From positions 32,824 through 96,823 of the forward strand of contig CAZSXU010000016.1 in assembly GCA_964610505.1 (NCBI GenBank): 64,000 bases of DNA, given 5' to 3'. Below the pieces are notes generated by a model. That model did not search any database. It worked only from the letters and a program-made list of their open reading frames with translations, and was not told the DNA's origin. The DNA is from CAZSXU01 sp964610505 (GTDB lineage Bacteria > Arandabacterota > Arandabacteria > JAGLYR01). Shown one piece after another: positions 1 to 7,051 of the stretch (positions within the stretch are counted from its first letter, which is position 1; each line of letters begins with the position of its first letter). The position numbers and the translations under genes are program-made.

Positions 1-727
1 GCTCGATCTCGGGTACGCGCTCCCGAATCACGCGCACGCCGGCTGTCTCCAATTCGCCCGCCAGCGCGCCGTCCTGCTCGGTCGAAGTGCTGCCGACCAC
101 CACGGCGCGGCAGGGAAACCGCCGGGCCAGAACGCCCATCACCGCCACCCCTCGCTCCCGGCGAATGTGGCCGACGTGCAGGATCACGAAATCCGATTCC
201 CCGATGTCGAGGGATCGCCGAATGCGGGTCTTCTCCTCGGACGCCACCGGCCGGAATCGGCCGGTGTCCACTCCGCTCGGAAGCGTGCTCGCGGGAATGG
301 CGACCGGGAGCTCCGCGACGGACGAAGCGTCCTGAGCCAGAAACGCGTTCGGATGGAGGCGCCGGATGAGAAGGCGCTTCCACGGCGTATGGCGTCTGGG
401 TTGAAGGGCCACCATGACGACGGGGGCGCCGGGATGGAGGAACCGGAGCATCCGGGATCGAAGGAACGATCCCAGCGTGGCGGAGGCCAGCGGAATGTAG
501 AGGATCAGATCCGGCTTGCAGGCGTTGAGCCGCCGCCGCAGCGCTCCACTCAGGAGAAGGCGATTCGTCTTCACGTCGCCGGGTGTGCCCACTCCGGTGT
601 CGAGACTCACGGGCTGCACCGAGTGCTCTGTCTCCAGCGCGCGGGAAAGAGAAGAGACAAAGTTCCTAATGCCTTCGTCCGGAGTGCCGCCCAGTCCCTC
701 GGATATGACGCAGAACCTGTAGCTCAA
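1..727 (-). CDS. GT4 family glycosyltransferase, partial (C-terminus off the left edge)
   Basis: A minus-strand reading frame of about 242 codons runs off the left edge. The only plausible start after the in-frame stop at 767-769 is TTG at 727-725, preceded at good spacing by AGGAGAGG. The protein begins SYRFCVISEGLGG, has a Rossmann-like N-terminal half, and reaches the GT-B interdomain signature SGVDTGRFRP followed by a fresh Rossmann start, ILHVGHIRRERG. This layout is typical of group 1 (GT4) glycosyltransferases, which transfer sugars from nucleotide donors to surface glycans. The EX7E donor site would lie in the missing part. It follows the next GT4 gene by about 40 nt, so the two are probably one surface-glycan operon. 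Acceptor and sugar cannot be told. Confidence 0.8.
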   Translation of the reverse strand, partial: MSYRFCVISEGLGGTPDEGIRNFVSSLSRALETEHSVQPVSLDTGVGTPGDVKTNRLLLSGALRRRLNACKPDLILYIPLASATLGSFLRSRMLRFLHPGAPVVMVALQPRRHTPWKRLLIRRLHPNAFLAQDASSVAELPVAIPASTLPSGVDTGRFRPVASEEKTRIRRSLDIGESDFVILHVGHIRRERGVAVMGVLARRFPCRAVVVGSTSTEQDGALAGELETAGVRVIRERVPEIE

Positions 728-766
728 AACAGGCGTCCCTCTCCTGAAGAGCGCGGGAGACCGGAG

Positions 767-1918
767 TCACGGACCGGTCGCCGCCGGTTGAAGCCCGCGC
801 TTACTCTCCAGCAGACGGCGGTACATGGCCTCCCGCTCGCGCACGATCTTTTCAATGCTGTAGAGATCCCGAATTCTCCGGCGCGAAGCGACACCCACCC
901 GCCGCCGAAACGTCGGGTCGTCCAGAAGCCGATTGACGGCCGCGGCGATCCCTTCCTCATCCCCGATATCCAGCAGAAATCCCGTCTCCCCATCCACAAT
1001 CATCTCGGGCAGAGCGCCCACCCGAGTGGCCACCGTCGGGATCTCACACGCCATGGCCTCGAGAGTGGAAATGGGAGCCGCCTCCCAGAGGGAGGTGAGG
1101 ACATTGACGTCCATGATCGTCAGCAGATCGGGCATATCTCTGCGGCGACCGAGGAACTGCACCGCACGGTCGAGGTTCTTCTCTTCGGCGAGCTTCTCCA
1201 ATCGCGCCCGCTCGGGCCCCTCGCCGACCACGAGGAAACGGGCCCTGGGATGCCGCTCCAGGACCCGTGCGGCGACCTGGAGAAACACCTCGTGTGCTTT
1301 CAGGGCGTAGAGCGACGCCACGATTGCAACGACGGGGGAATCCTCGGGGATGCCCAGCTCCCGCCGGAGTCCCTCCCGGGGCGGTCTCGGCTGGTACTCC
1401 TCCATGTCCACCCCGTTCCAGAGAATCGTGATTTTCTCGGGGGCAAGACCCTCGTCCTCGGTCAGCTGCCGCCGGTGCTCCTCGAACAGAGCAATCACGA
1501 GGTCGATTCCCCCCATCGAGATTCGGGCCGGCCATCCGACGACGGGGGATCCGTCCTGCCGGCTCACGACATGACAGGAAATCAGGCGAGCTTTCACGCC
1601 CGCAAGCCGGGCCGCCAGTGTCCCGAGAAACACGGTATTGCGCTGCAGATCGGTATCCAGGAGATGAATCCGTTCCCGTTTCATGATACGGATCAATCGC
1701 GGAATGCCCAGGGGGTCGAACCTGTGGGCCTGGATTCGTTCATAGACGGGCACGCCGGCGGCGCTGAACTCGGAGGCCAGCGGTCCCCCCTCTTTCAGAC
1801 AACAGAGAACCGGATGAAACGCCGTCTTGTCCAGTGCCCGCACGATGGAGAGCAGGTGCGTCTCGAACCCGCCGATAGGAAGGAAGTTGGTGAGAAAGAG
1901 AATTCCGAGTCGATCCAT
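767..1918 (-). CDS. GT4 family glycosyltransferase
   Basis: The 383-residue protein starts MDRLGILFLTN. The frame stays open further upstream, but that stretch runs into an inverted repeat, while ATG 1918 has GGAAAGGA about 12 nt upstream, so the shorter form is preferred. The GT-B fold is clear: an N-terminal glycine loop (LPIGGFE), the interdomain segment ILWNGVDMEEYQP, and the donor-binding EX7E motif EAAPISTLE in the C-terminal domain, then TRVGALPEMIVDGETG. Group 1 enzymes of this type use nucleotide-sugars to build capsule, O-antigen or exopolysaccharide at the inner face of the membrane. The next gene is a second GT4 enzyme. A TACAAT hexamer at 2120-2125 could be the -10, which would put the inverted repeat in the leader. 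Confidence 0.93.
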   Translation of the reverse strand: MDRLGILFLTNFLPIGGFETHLLSIVRALDKTAFHPVLCCLKEGGPLASEFSAAGVPVYERIQAHRFDPLGIPRLIRIMKRERIHLLDTDLQRNTVFLGTLAARLAGVKARLISCHVVSRQDGSPVVGWPARISMGGIDLVIALFEEHRRQLTEDEGLAPEKITILWNGVDMEEYQPRPPREGLRRELGIPEDSPVVAIVASLYALKAHEVFLQVAARVLERHPRARFLVVGEGPERARLEKLAEEKNLDRAVQFLGRRRDMPDLLTIMDVNVLTSLWEAAPISTLEAMACEIPTVATRVGALPEMIVDGETGFLLDIGDEEGIAAAVNRLLDDPTFRRRVGVASRRRIRDLYSIEKIVREREAMYRRLLESKRGLQPAATGP

Positions 1919-1993
1919 ATACTCACGGAGTCCTTTCCGGGGACCGCGGCCGGGAATCGCACGCTTCCGAACCTGAATCAAATGAGCCGGGAG

Positions 1994-2115
1994 GGCCGTT
2001 GAAGAAGTCCTCTTTGAAGTCTCAGGGCCTCCCAAAGCGGCCCGTGGACCACCCGACGGTCCGCTTTGAGAAACCGCGTTACCACGCGGAGAGGTTTTTC
2101 AACAGCCCCTCAGGC
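1994..2115. repeat. Long imperfect inverted repeat
   Basis: The left arm contains GTTGAAGAAGTCCTCT and the right arm AGAGGTTTTTCAAC, which are imperfect reverse complements. Between them are two nested pairs: AAAGCGG with CCGCTTT, and CCGCG with CGCGG. The whole can fold as one long hairpin in the leader of the glycosyltransferase operon. It resembles the GTTGAAAAA-ended intergenic elements of many bacterial genomes, but that kinship is not established here. Confidence 0.5.
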
Positions 2116-2189
2116 GCCCATTGTAGGAAAAAAGTGAAAGGGAGGCCAGGGAAAACGCGGCCGGGGAGCGGCGTCCGGGTGAACGAGTG

Positions 2190-2219
2190 TTGAATACTCC
2201 GGGAGCATGCGTGTAGAAT
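2190..2219 (+). promoter_or_regulatory. Predicted sigma70-type promoter for the YbjQ-type gene
   Basis: TTGAAT (2190-2195) and TAGAAT (2214-2219) are separated by 18 nt. They lie about 50 nt before the start at 2270. Confidence 0.42.
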
Positions 2220-2269
2220 CGACGATGGCTTCGAGAGCCTCATCACCGTGGACGGACAAGGAGGAGAGC

Positions 2270-2581
2270 ATGATTGTCAGCACGACACCTCAGCTCGATG
2301 GAAAGCCGATCCGGGAATACCTCGGCGTCGTAACCGGGGAGGCCATCATGGGCGCCAACATCGTTCGCGATCTTTTCGCCAGCGTCACCGACATCATCGG
2401 GGGTCGCTCGGGAGCCTACGAGGCCAAGCTGCGGGACGGCCGTGAGATCGCGCTCCAGGAAATGTCCGGCGAGGCCCAGCGAATGGGCGCCAACGCGGTC
2501 GTGGGAGTCGATCTGGACTACGAGGTCGTCCGAGAGGGCATGCTCATGATCTCCGCCTCGGGTACGGCGGTGAAAATCTGA
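2270..2581 (+). CDS. YbjQ/UPF0145 family protein
   Basis: The 103-residue protein starts at ATG 2270, placed by AAGGAGGAG just upstream; the longer open frame from 2207 lacks such a site. It has the family layout: IVSTTPQLDGKPI at the N-terminus, a glycine-rich GVVTGEAIMGANIVRD segment, the central helix LRDGREIALQEM, and the C-terminal GANAVVGVDLDYE strand pair. UPF0145 proteins are small cytosolic oligomers of unknown biochemical role, often labelled heavy-metal binding. The gene has its own predicted promoter and converges on the DNA methyltransferase. Length is normal for the family. Confidence 0.92.
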   Translation: MIVSTTPQLDGKPIREYLGVVTGEAIMGANIVRDLFASVTDIIGGRSGAYEAKLRDGREIALQEMSGEAQRMGANAVVGVDLDYEVVREGMLMISASGTAVKI

Positions 2582-2620
2582 GGCGAGCGCGACCGGGGGT
2601 GAAAGCCGTTCCGGGCGACT

Positions 2621-3511
2621 TCAACGTTCTTTTCCGACCGGACGCTCGGGAGAGACTCCGGCGGGCGCCTCAGTGATTCTCTTTCGGGCGATGTTGAGAT
2701 AGTCGAGATACGTGTCGTAGCCGGTGAAATGGCGGCCGAGTTTCTTCGCTGCGACACACGTGGCGCCCGCACCGCAGAAGGGATCCAGAATCAGCTCTCC
2801 CCGGAAGGTGTAAAGCTCGATCAGCCTGCCGGGCAGCTCCACCGGGAACGGCGCGGGGTGGCCGACCCGTTTTGCCGATTCGGCCGGGATCTCCCAAACC
2901 GACAGCGTATTCCGCATGAAAGCCTCCGAGTCGATGGTGTCCTCGCCCCGGGCCACCCGATCGAACCGGCCCTTGGAGAACACGAGCACGTACTCGTGAA
3001 GATCGCGAAGCGTAGGGTTCTTCGCCGAACGCCACGATCCCCACGCGCACGAACCGCCGGCGCCCTTGCCCTTGACCCAGATGATCTCGCCTCGCGGCAG
3101 GAACCCGATATCCTGCATGAGCAGCGTTACGTGGGATGCCAGTGGAACGTAAGGTTTTCGACCCACGTTGGCCACGTTGACGCACGCCCGGCCGCCCGGC
3201 TGGAGCACGCGGTGAGTTTCCCGGAACACCCGGGCGAGGAGTTCCATGTACTCTTCCAGAGAAAGATCGCCGTCGTAGTCTTTCCCGACGTTGTACGGAG
3301 GGGAGGTCACCATGAGGGCCGCGCAGTTGTCGGACAGCTCTCGCATCTCTTCCGAGGTGTGATGGAAGAGCCGGTCCACCGCATCGGGCGGGGGAGAATT
3401 CACCTCGGTACTGGTTGAAATCTCGACCCTGTGAAGCCGCCGGGCGTAGTAGGCCGTGGCGTCGTGACTTTCGCGCTTCGAAGTGCCGAACGTGCGCGTT
3501 TTTGTACCCAT
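2621..3511 (-). CDS. Site-specific DNA methyltransferase, beta class (N4-cytosine or N6-adenine)
   Basis: The 296-residue protein starts at ATG 3511, behind a GGGAG site. The catalytic motif TSPPY is at residues 69-73 and the S-adenosylmethionine motif DPFCGAG at 243-249. Catalytic motif before cofactor motif is the beta-class order shared by N4-cytosine and N6-adenine enzymes; the second Ser-Pro residues do not decide between them. HPAPFPVELPGRL just before the cofactor motif is the usual motif X region. No restriction endonuclease or specificity subunit lies on either side, so it is an orphan enzyme, possibly for epigenetic marking. A consensus-like promoter lies just upstream. Confidence 0.93.
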   Translation of the reverse strand: MGTKTRTFGTSKRESHDATAYYARRLHRVEISTSTEVNSPPPDAVDRLFHHTSEEMRELSDNCAALMVTSPPYNVGKDYDGDLSLEEYMELLARVFRETHRVLQPGGRACVNVANVGRKPYVPLASHVTLLMQDIGFLPRGEIIWVKGKGAGGSCAWGSWRSAKNPTLRDLHEYVLVFSKGRFDRVARGEDTIDSEAFMRNTLSVWEIPAESAKRVGHPAPFPVELPGRLIELYTFRGELILDPFCGAGATCVAAKKLGRHFTGYDTYLDYLNIARKRITEAPAGVSPERPVGKER

Positions 3512-3543
3512 TGCGGCGTCTCCCGGGTGTGATTCCATCCGTG

Positions 3544-3572
3544 AGTCTAGCGGTACATGTGGACGGTGTCAA
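3544..3572 (-). promoter_or_regulatory. Predicted sigma70-type promoter for the DNA methyltransferase
   Basis: On the minus strand TTGACA (3572-3567) and TAGACT (3549-3544) are 17 nt apart. The start codon follows after about 32 nt. Confidence 0.6.
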
Positions 3573-3601
3573 GAAGCGGGCGGCCCGCGCCAAAAACATG
3601 A

Positions 3602-3629
3602 CAGAGGGCGGCCTGCCGGCCGCCCTCTG
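3602..3629 (-). terminator. Perfect 12-bp hairpin after the phospholipase-D-like gene
   Basis: CAGAGGGCGGCC and GGCCGCCCTCTG pair perfectly around a 4-nt loop. It lies between the end of the 3688-6120 gene and the methyltransferase promoter. There is no clear U-tract, so it may be a factor-assisted terminator or transcript-end stabiliser. Confidence 0.5.
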
Positions 3630-3686
3630 CTCAGAACTCAGAACTCAGAACACTTAGCACTCAGCACGTAGAACTCAGAACTCTCT
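3629..3686. repeat. Degenerate short-word array (CTCAGAA units)
   Basis: CTCAGAA-like words recur about seven times in under 60 nt, with variants such as TTAGCACTCAGCACG. No coding potential is visible. Confidence 0.6.
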
Positions 3687-3687
3687 C

Positions 3688-6120
3688 CTACTTCAGCAGG
3701 AGCATTTTCCGGGTACGGGTCTGTTCGTCACCGTCCAACCGGTAGAGATACACGCCGCTGGCAACAATCTCGCCACGATCGTTCGTACCGTCCCAACCCA
3801 CGACGTGCACGCCAGCCGCGAGATTCTCATTCTCGATCAGAGACCGGACCCGCCGTCCGGTTGCATCGTAGACGCGAAGTGAAACCCGGCTTCGAACCCG
3901 ATTCTCGAAAGCGATGCTCGTCGTCGGGTTGAAGGGGTTCGGGACGTTCTGGTGAAGGACCAGAGAGGGGCCGAAGAGGTCATTCGACGATTCGCCGGCG
4001 ACGGCCGTCACCTCGCCCAGGGGACCTGTGCCGCCGCTCTCGTGGTAGCGGTCCGCGAATTCCTGCAGGAAGAGATTGGAGATCAGGCGATCGTGAATCA
4101 TGAGGGTGTTCTCGTCGTTCCTCAGGTCCGCAGAGAAACTCCAGTTGTGAGATCCCGTGATCACCACGGGGTCGTCCGTCGAGTTGGCGTCGACGATCAT
4201 GTACTTGTGATGCAGGAGCTTCGAGCTGCTGAGGTACGTGTCCCGCCATACGTCGGCCGCCGGGCTCCAGTAGTTCCACGCCACCGGGTCACCGCTCATG
4301 GGGTACCATTGGCTGCTGCCGCTCTCATAGGTGCCGACCTCCTCGTCGAACACGCCGCGGACCTCCAGGCCCGGGACCGCATCGCGCTGATCCTTCATGG
4401 CGTTGGAGATCTGGTACTGGGTGAAGGCGAGGATGCAGAAATAGATACTGTTGTCGGCGCCGCCGATCGTCTCGATGATCTTGGAGGCGGTGCCGTCGGA
4501 CGGACTCATGTACTGCTCGAACAGGATATCATTGATCCGGAACGTGTGCGGCGTGTTGTCCAGCTTCCGGGCTCCGAGGAGTGCGGCGGAGGAATTGGGC
4601 GTCATCGTGGAGGAGCCCCACATCTCGTCGAACTCCAGCGTGTAGGCTTCCGCGAGCCCGAAGTCCCGCACAAGCACGACGTTGTTGATGTCGTCTTCGC
4701 CGGAGATGGACACGTTCCACGAACCGGTCCAGACCCAGTCGTCCGTGAGGCTGGTCACGTCCCGGTGGTCGAACACGAAGTACTTGTTGTGGTGGACGCC
4801 GTACCCGTCGGCGGCCCCGTGATTGCCGCCGATGTCGCTGTTGATCCAGGGGATGCCGGCCGCGCCGAGGCGGAGGGCCTGTGTGTCTGCGTTATCCACT
4901 TCTTTGATCAGGCGGACCTCGACACCCCGGTTATGAGCGGCGATCAGGCTGTCGGCGAGCTCCGACAGGCTGAAACTGTAGACGGCACAGTCGATCGAGT
5001 ACTGTGCATTGTGGATGCGGTCCAGCAGTTCATCCAGGAGGTCCACGTTCCCCTGGGCGTTGTTGCCCGGAAGGGCATAGGTGTTGTCGACGGAGCCGTT
5101 GAAGAACACGTGAATCTCGCCGGCAACGTCCGACGCCGTGGCCAGGAGCCGGTCGTCGCTCTGCGTCGTCCCGGCGGCGTCGGTCGACTGCGCCCTGAAG
5201 TGGTAGATCGTATTGGCCCCGAGCCCCGAGAGTTCCACCACGTGGTGGGTGACCGACTCGCCGATCTGGCCCGCGCCCGACCCGTACGAAGCCGTCAACC
5301 CGTAGTCGACCCAGGAATCGCTGGCCGTGTCGGTTTCCCACTCGATGGTCGCCGTACTCGCCGTGACATCGCTGACGTACGGGGCCACGAGGAAGAGGGG
5401 CCCGGGAGACAGATGAATGATGTCCGTGGAGTAGCGCGGGGAAATCTCGTAGCCCGACGTGTAGGGCGAGGAGCTGTCGTACTGCTTCAGAATCCCGATG
5501 CAGTCGAAAGCTCCCGTCGGCGCCGGTGATCCGTTCACCTCGGAATCCTTGTCGATGAAGAGCATGCAGGTCGCCGTTCCGTCGGTGACGTCGAGGATCG
5601 TATTGCTCGGCTGGGTCGTCACGGGCCAACTTCCCGAGACGATGGTTAGATTGTTGATCCGGATCAGGCGTCCCTCGTCGGGCTCCGTGTAGTCGGGCTG
5701 GAAGGTGGAATTAAGCTCCGCGCAGGTCATCACGAGGGGAGGCGGAACGGGGTTTCCGCTCGAATGCTTGACCAGGGTGACTTCCCCGGTGGACGTCCCC
5801 ATCTCCGTCAGACCATTGTAGAACGCAATGGTGGCGGTGATGGTAACACTGTCTCCGAGCGCCAGGTTGTACGTACCGTACGCTCCGCTCACCCAGAAAT
5901 TGATCCCCGCCGTCTCGTCCTGAATGTACGTCTCACAGTTGTACGTACTGTAGATCCCGTCGGGCGAGGTGACGATTCCGCTGATGGTGGCGACGGTCCC
6001 CAGATCGCTCGGTTGTCCGGTGGACGTATTGCGGTGGATCTCGACGATGGGAACGGCGGCCGCCCGAACGGCGGCGAAAACGACGAGCAGGCACAGAACT
6101 GAAGCGAACACTGGACGCAT
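3688..6120 (-). CDS. Secreted phospholipase-D/nuclease-like protein with OB-fold, FN3 and C-terminal sorting-type domain
   Basis: The 810-residue protein has a signal peptide (MRPVFASVLCLLVVFAAVRA). An OB-fold-like domain of the YhcR type follows (about 25-130, with IQDETAGINFWV and GDSVTITA), then an FN3-like domain (about 245-325), then two PLD-type halves. Each half keeps the HxKx4D core: HNKYFVFD with WTGSWN, and HHKYMIVD with ITGSHNWS. Two HKD motifs form one active site in this family, which cleaves phosphodiesters in lipids or nucleic acids. The last 85 residues are a FlgD/sorting-type domain (HQNVPNPFNP ... GVYLYRL). I predict a cell-surface or released enzyme. The OB-fold favours nucleic acid as substrate, but phospholipid remains possible. 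Confidence 0.92.
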   Translation of the reverse strand: MRPVFASVLCLLVVFAAVRAAAVPIVEIHRNTSTGQPSDLGTVATISGIVTSPDGIYSTYNCETYIQDETAGINFWVSGAYGTYNLALGDSVTITATIAFYNGLTEMGTSTGEVTLVKHSSGNPVPPPLVMTCAELNSTFQPDYTEPDEGRLIRINNLTIVSGSWPVTTQPSNTILDVTDGTATCMLFIDKDSEVNGSPAPTGAFDCIGILKQYDSSSPYTSGYEISPRYSTDIIHLSPGPLFLVAPYVSDVTASTATIEWETDTASDSWVDYGLTASYGSGAGQIGESVTHHVVELSGLGANTIYHFRAQSTDAAGTTQSDDRLLATASDVAGEIHVFFNGSVDNTYALPGNNAQGNVDLLDELLDRIHNAQYSIDCAVYSFSLSELADSLIAAHNRGVEVRLIKEVDNADTQALRLGAAGIPWINSDIGGNHGAADGYGVHHNKYFVFDHRDVTSLTDDWVWTGSWNVSISGEDDINNVVLVRDFGLAEAYTLEFDEMWGSSTMTPNSSAALLGARKLDNTPHTFRINDILFEQYMSPSDGTASKIIETIGGADNSIYFCILAFTQYQISNAMKDQRDAVPGLEVRGVFDEEVGTYESGSSQWYPMSGDPVAWNYWSPAADVWRDTYLSSSKLLHHKYMIVDANSTDDPVVITGSHNWSFSADLRNDENTLMIHDRLISNLFLQEFADRYHESGGTGPLGEVTAVAGESSNDLFGPSLVLHQNVPNPFNPTTSIAFENRVRSRVSLRVYDATGRRVRSLIENENLAAGVHVVGWDGTNDRGEIVASGVYLYRLDGDEQTRTRKMLLLK

Positions 6121-6153
6121 GGCGGTATACTCCGTTTCTAGGGTGACTGAGGC

Positions 6154-6207
6154 AAAGGGAACAACACTGTTCCCTTTCTATTATAACACAAGTTCTTCGA
6201 AAAACAA
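6154..6207 (-). promoter_or_regulatory. Promoter with adjacent 10-bp palindrome, for the phospholipase-D-like gene
   Basis: On the minus strand TTGTTT (6207-6202), 16 nt, then a perfect TATAAT (6185-6180). Next to the -10 lies AAAGGGAACA-acac-TGTTCCCTTT (6154-6177), a perfect 10-bp inverted repeat covering the expected transcription start. It may be an operator or a 5' mRNA hairpin. Confidence 0.6.
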
Positions 6208-6371
6208 AGCGGTGCTCTACCTCGCCAAACCGTTGAATGGCGGAAATTCGCCCCGGGCGGGCCGGCGCCGGCCGCCGGGATCAATCCACGGCGGCCACAG
6301 GCCGGCGACAGAAGCGCAGATTGGATCGTCTGGGTCGCAAGACCGCCCCTGGGCCGGTGGACGGTTCCTTC

Positions 6372-6400
6372 TTGAGTGTGCCGGGCAATCCTGCTAGAGT
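6372..6400 (+). promoter_or_regulatory. Predicted sigma70-type promoter for the P-loop protein
   Basis: TTGAGT (6372-6377), a 17-nt spacer, then TAGAGT (6395-6400). The expected start near 6407 makes GTG 6436 a better translation start than ATG 6412. Confidence 0.42.
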
Positions 6401-6435
6401 GAGCGGCGGGCATGGAACATCGCGCGGGGGGCGAC

Positions 6436-7023
6436 GTGGAAGACAGACGGCTCAAGGTCGCGTTCATCGGCACCCACGGAGTGGGGAAGACGACCCTTTG
6501 CTACGACTTGGCCGCGCGCCTCAAGCGCCTGGATTTCACCGTGGATTTCGTCAAGGAAGTCGCCCGGGAATGCCCTCTCCCGATCAACCAGGAAACCACC
6601 CTCGACGCCCAGGCATGGATCCTCCACACGCAGATCGCGCGGGAAATCGCCGCGGCGGACAAGTATCGCGCCGTCATCTGTGATCGATCCGTGCTGGACA
6701 ACTATGCCTATCTCGTCCACCAGGTCGGGCGAGTGGATTCCCTCGAGCCCGAGATCGCCCGGTGGCTCAAGACGTATACACGGCTCGTCAAGGTTCCCAT
6801 CTGGGAGCCCCCGAGTTTTGACGGGACCCGGGATCTCAGCGAGTCGTTTCAGACGGAAATAGACGACATGATCGACGAACTGGTGGCCGCTTTCGGCGTT
6901 TCCTGCCTCCGGCTGGTTCCCCGCGAGCGGCCCGAGTGGCTGGTTCAGATTCTCGAGGACCTGGATCTTCCGCTTGAACCTCCACAGCTTCGTCTCTTCA
7001 ACGGAGGTCGGACATCCCAGTAA
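6436..7023 (+). CDS. P-loop NTPase, small kinase-like ATP-binding protein
   Basis: The 195-residue protein is read from GTG 6436, with a G-rich ribosome site upstream. ATG 6412 in the same frame would add eight residues but sits too close to the predicted transcription start. A Walker A motif, GTHGVGKTT, lies near residue 10, a Walker-B-like strand AVICDRS near residue 75, and DRSVLDNYAY resembles the lid region of nucleoside and deoxynucleoside kinases or the NadR-type AAA_28 ATPases. I infer phosphotransfer to a small molecule in the cytosol, but the substrate is unknown. The 3' end lies about 30 nt before the 5'-nucleotidase start, so the pair may be co-transcribed and act on nucleotides. 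Confidence 0.85.
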   Translation: MEDRRLKVAFIGTHGVGKTTLCYDLAARLKRLDFTVDFVKEVARECPLPINQETTLDAQAWILHTQIAREIAAADKYRAVICDRSVLDNYAYLVHQVGRVDSLEPEIARWLKTYTRLVKVPIWEPPSFDGTRDLSESFQTEIDDMIDELVAAFGVSCLRLVPRERPEWLVQILEDLDLPLEPPQLRLFNGGRTSQ

Positions 7024-7051
7024 CGCAACAACCCGGAACCCTGGAGGGATC

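Noticed and set aside
167..2002. A 611-codon plus-strand open frame
   Set aside because: It is antisense to two clear GT4 glycosyltransferases, has no ribosome site or domain, and is explained by their high GC3.
2621..3511. Restriction-modification system
   Set aside because: Only the methyltransferase is present. Flanking genes are a YbjQ-type protein and a secreted PLD-like protein.
3952..5529. A 525-codon plus-strand open frame, and similar long ones at 9833-11317, 17570-19837, 26756-28405 (minus), 36283-37848 (minus) and 56307-58307 (minus)
   Set aside because: All are antisense shadows of genes with signal peptides, active sites or domain structure. Their own translations are Arg/Val/Gly-rich with no motif.
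6974..7051. Longer N-terminus for the 5'-nucleotidase
   Set aside because: It overlaps the upstream gene and would bury the signal peptide. GTG 7052 has a good ribosome site.
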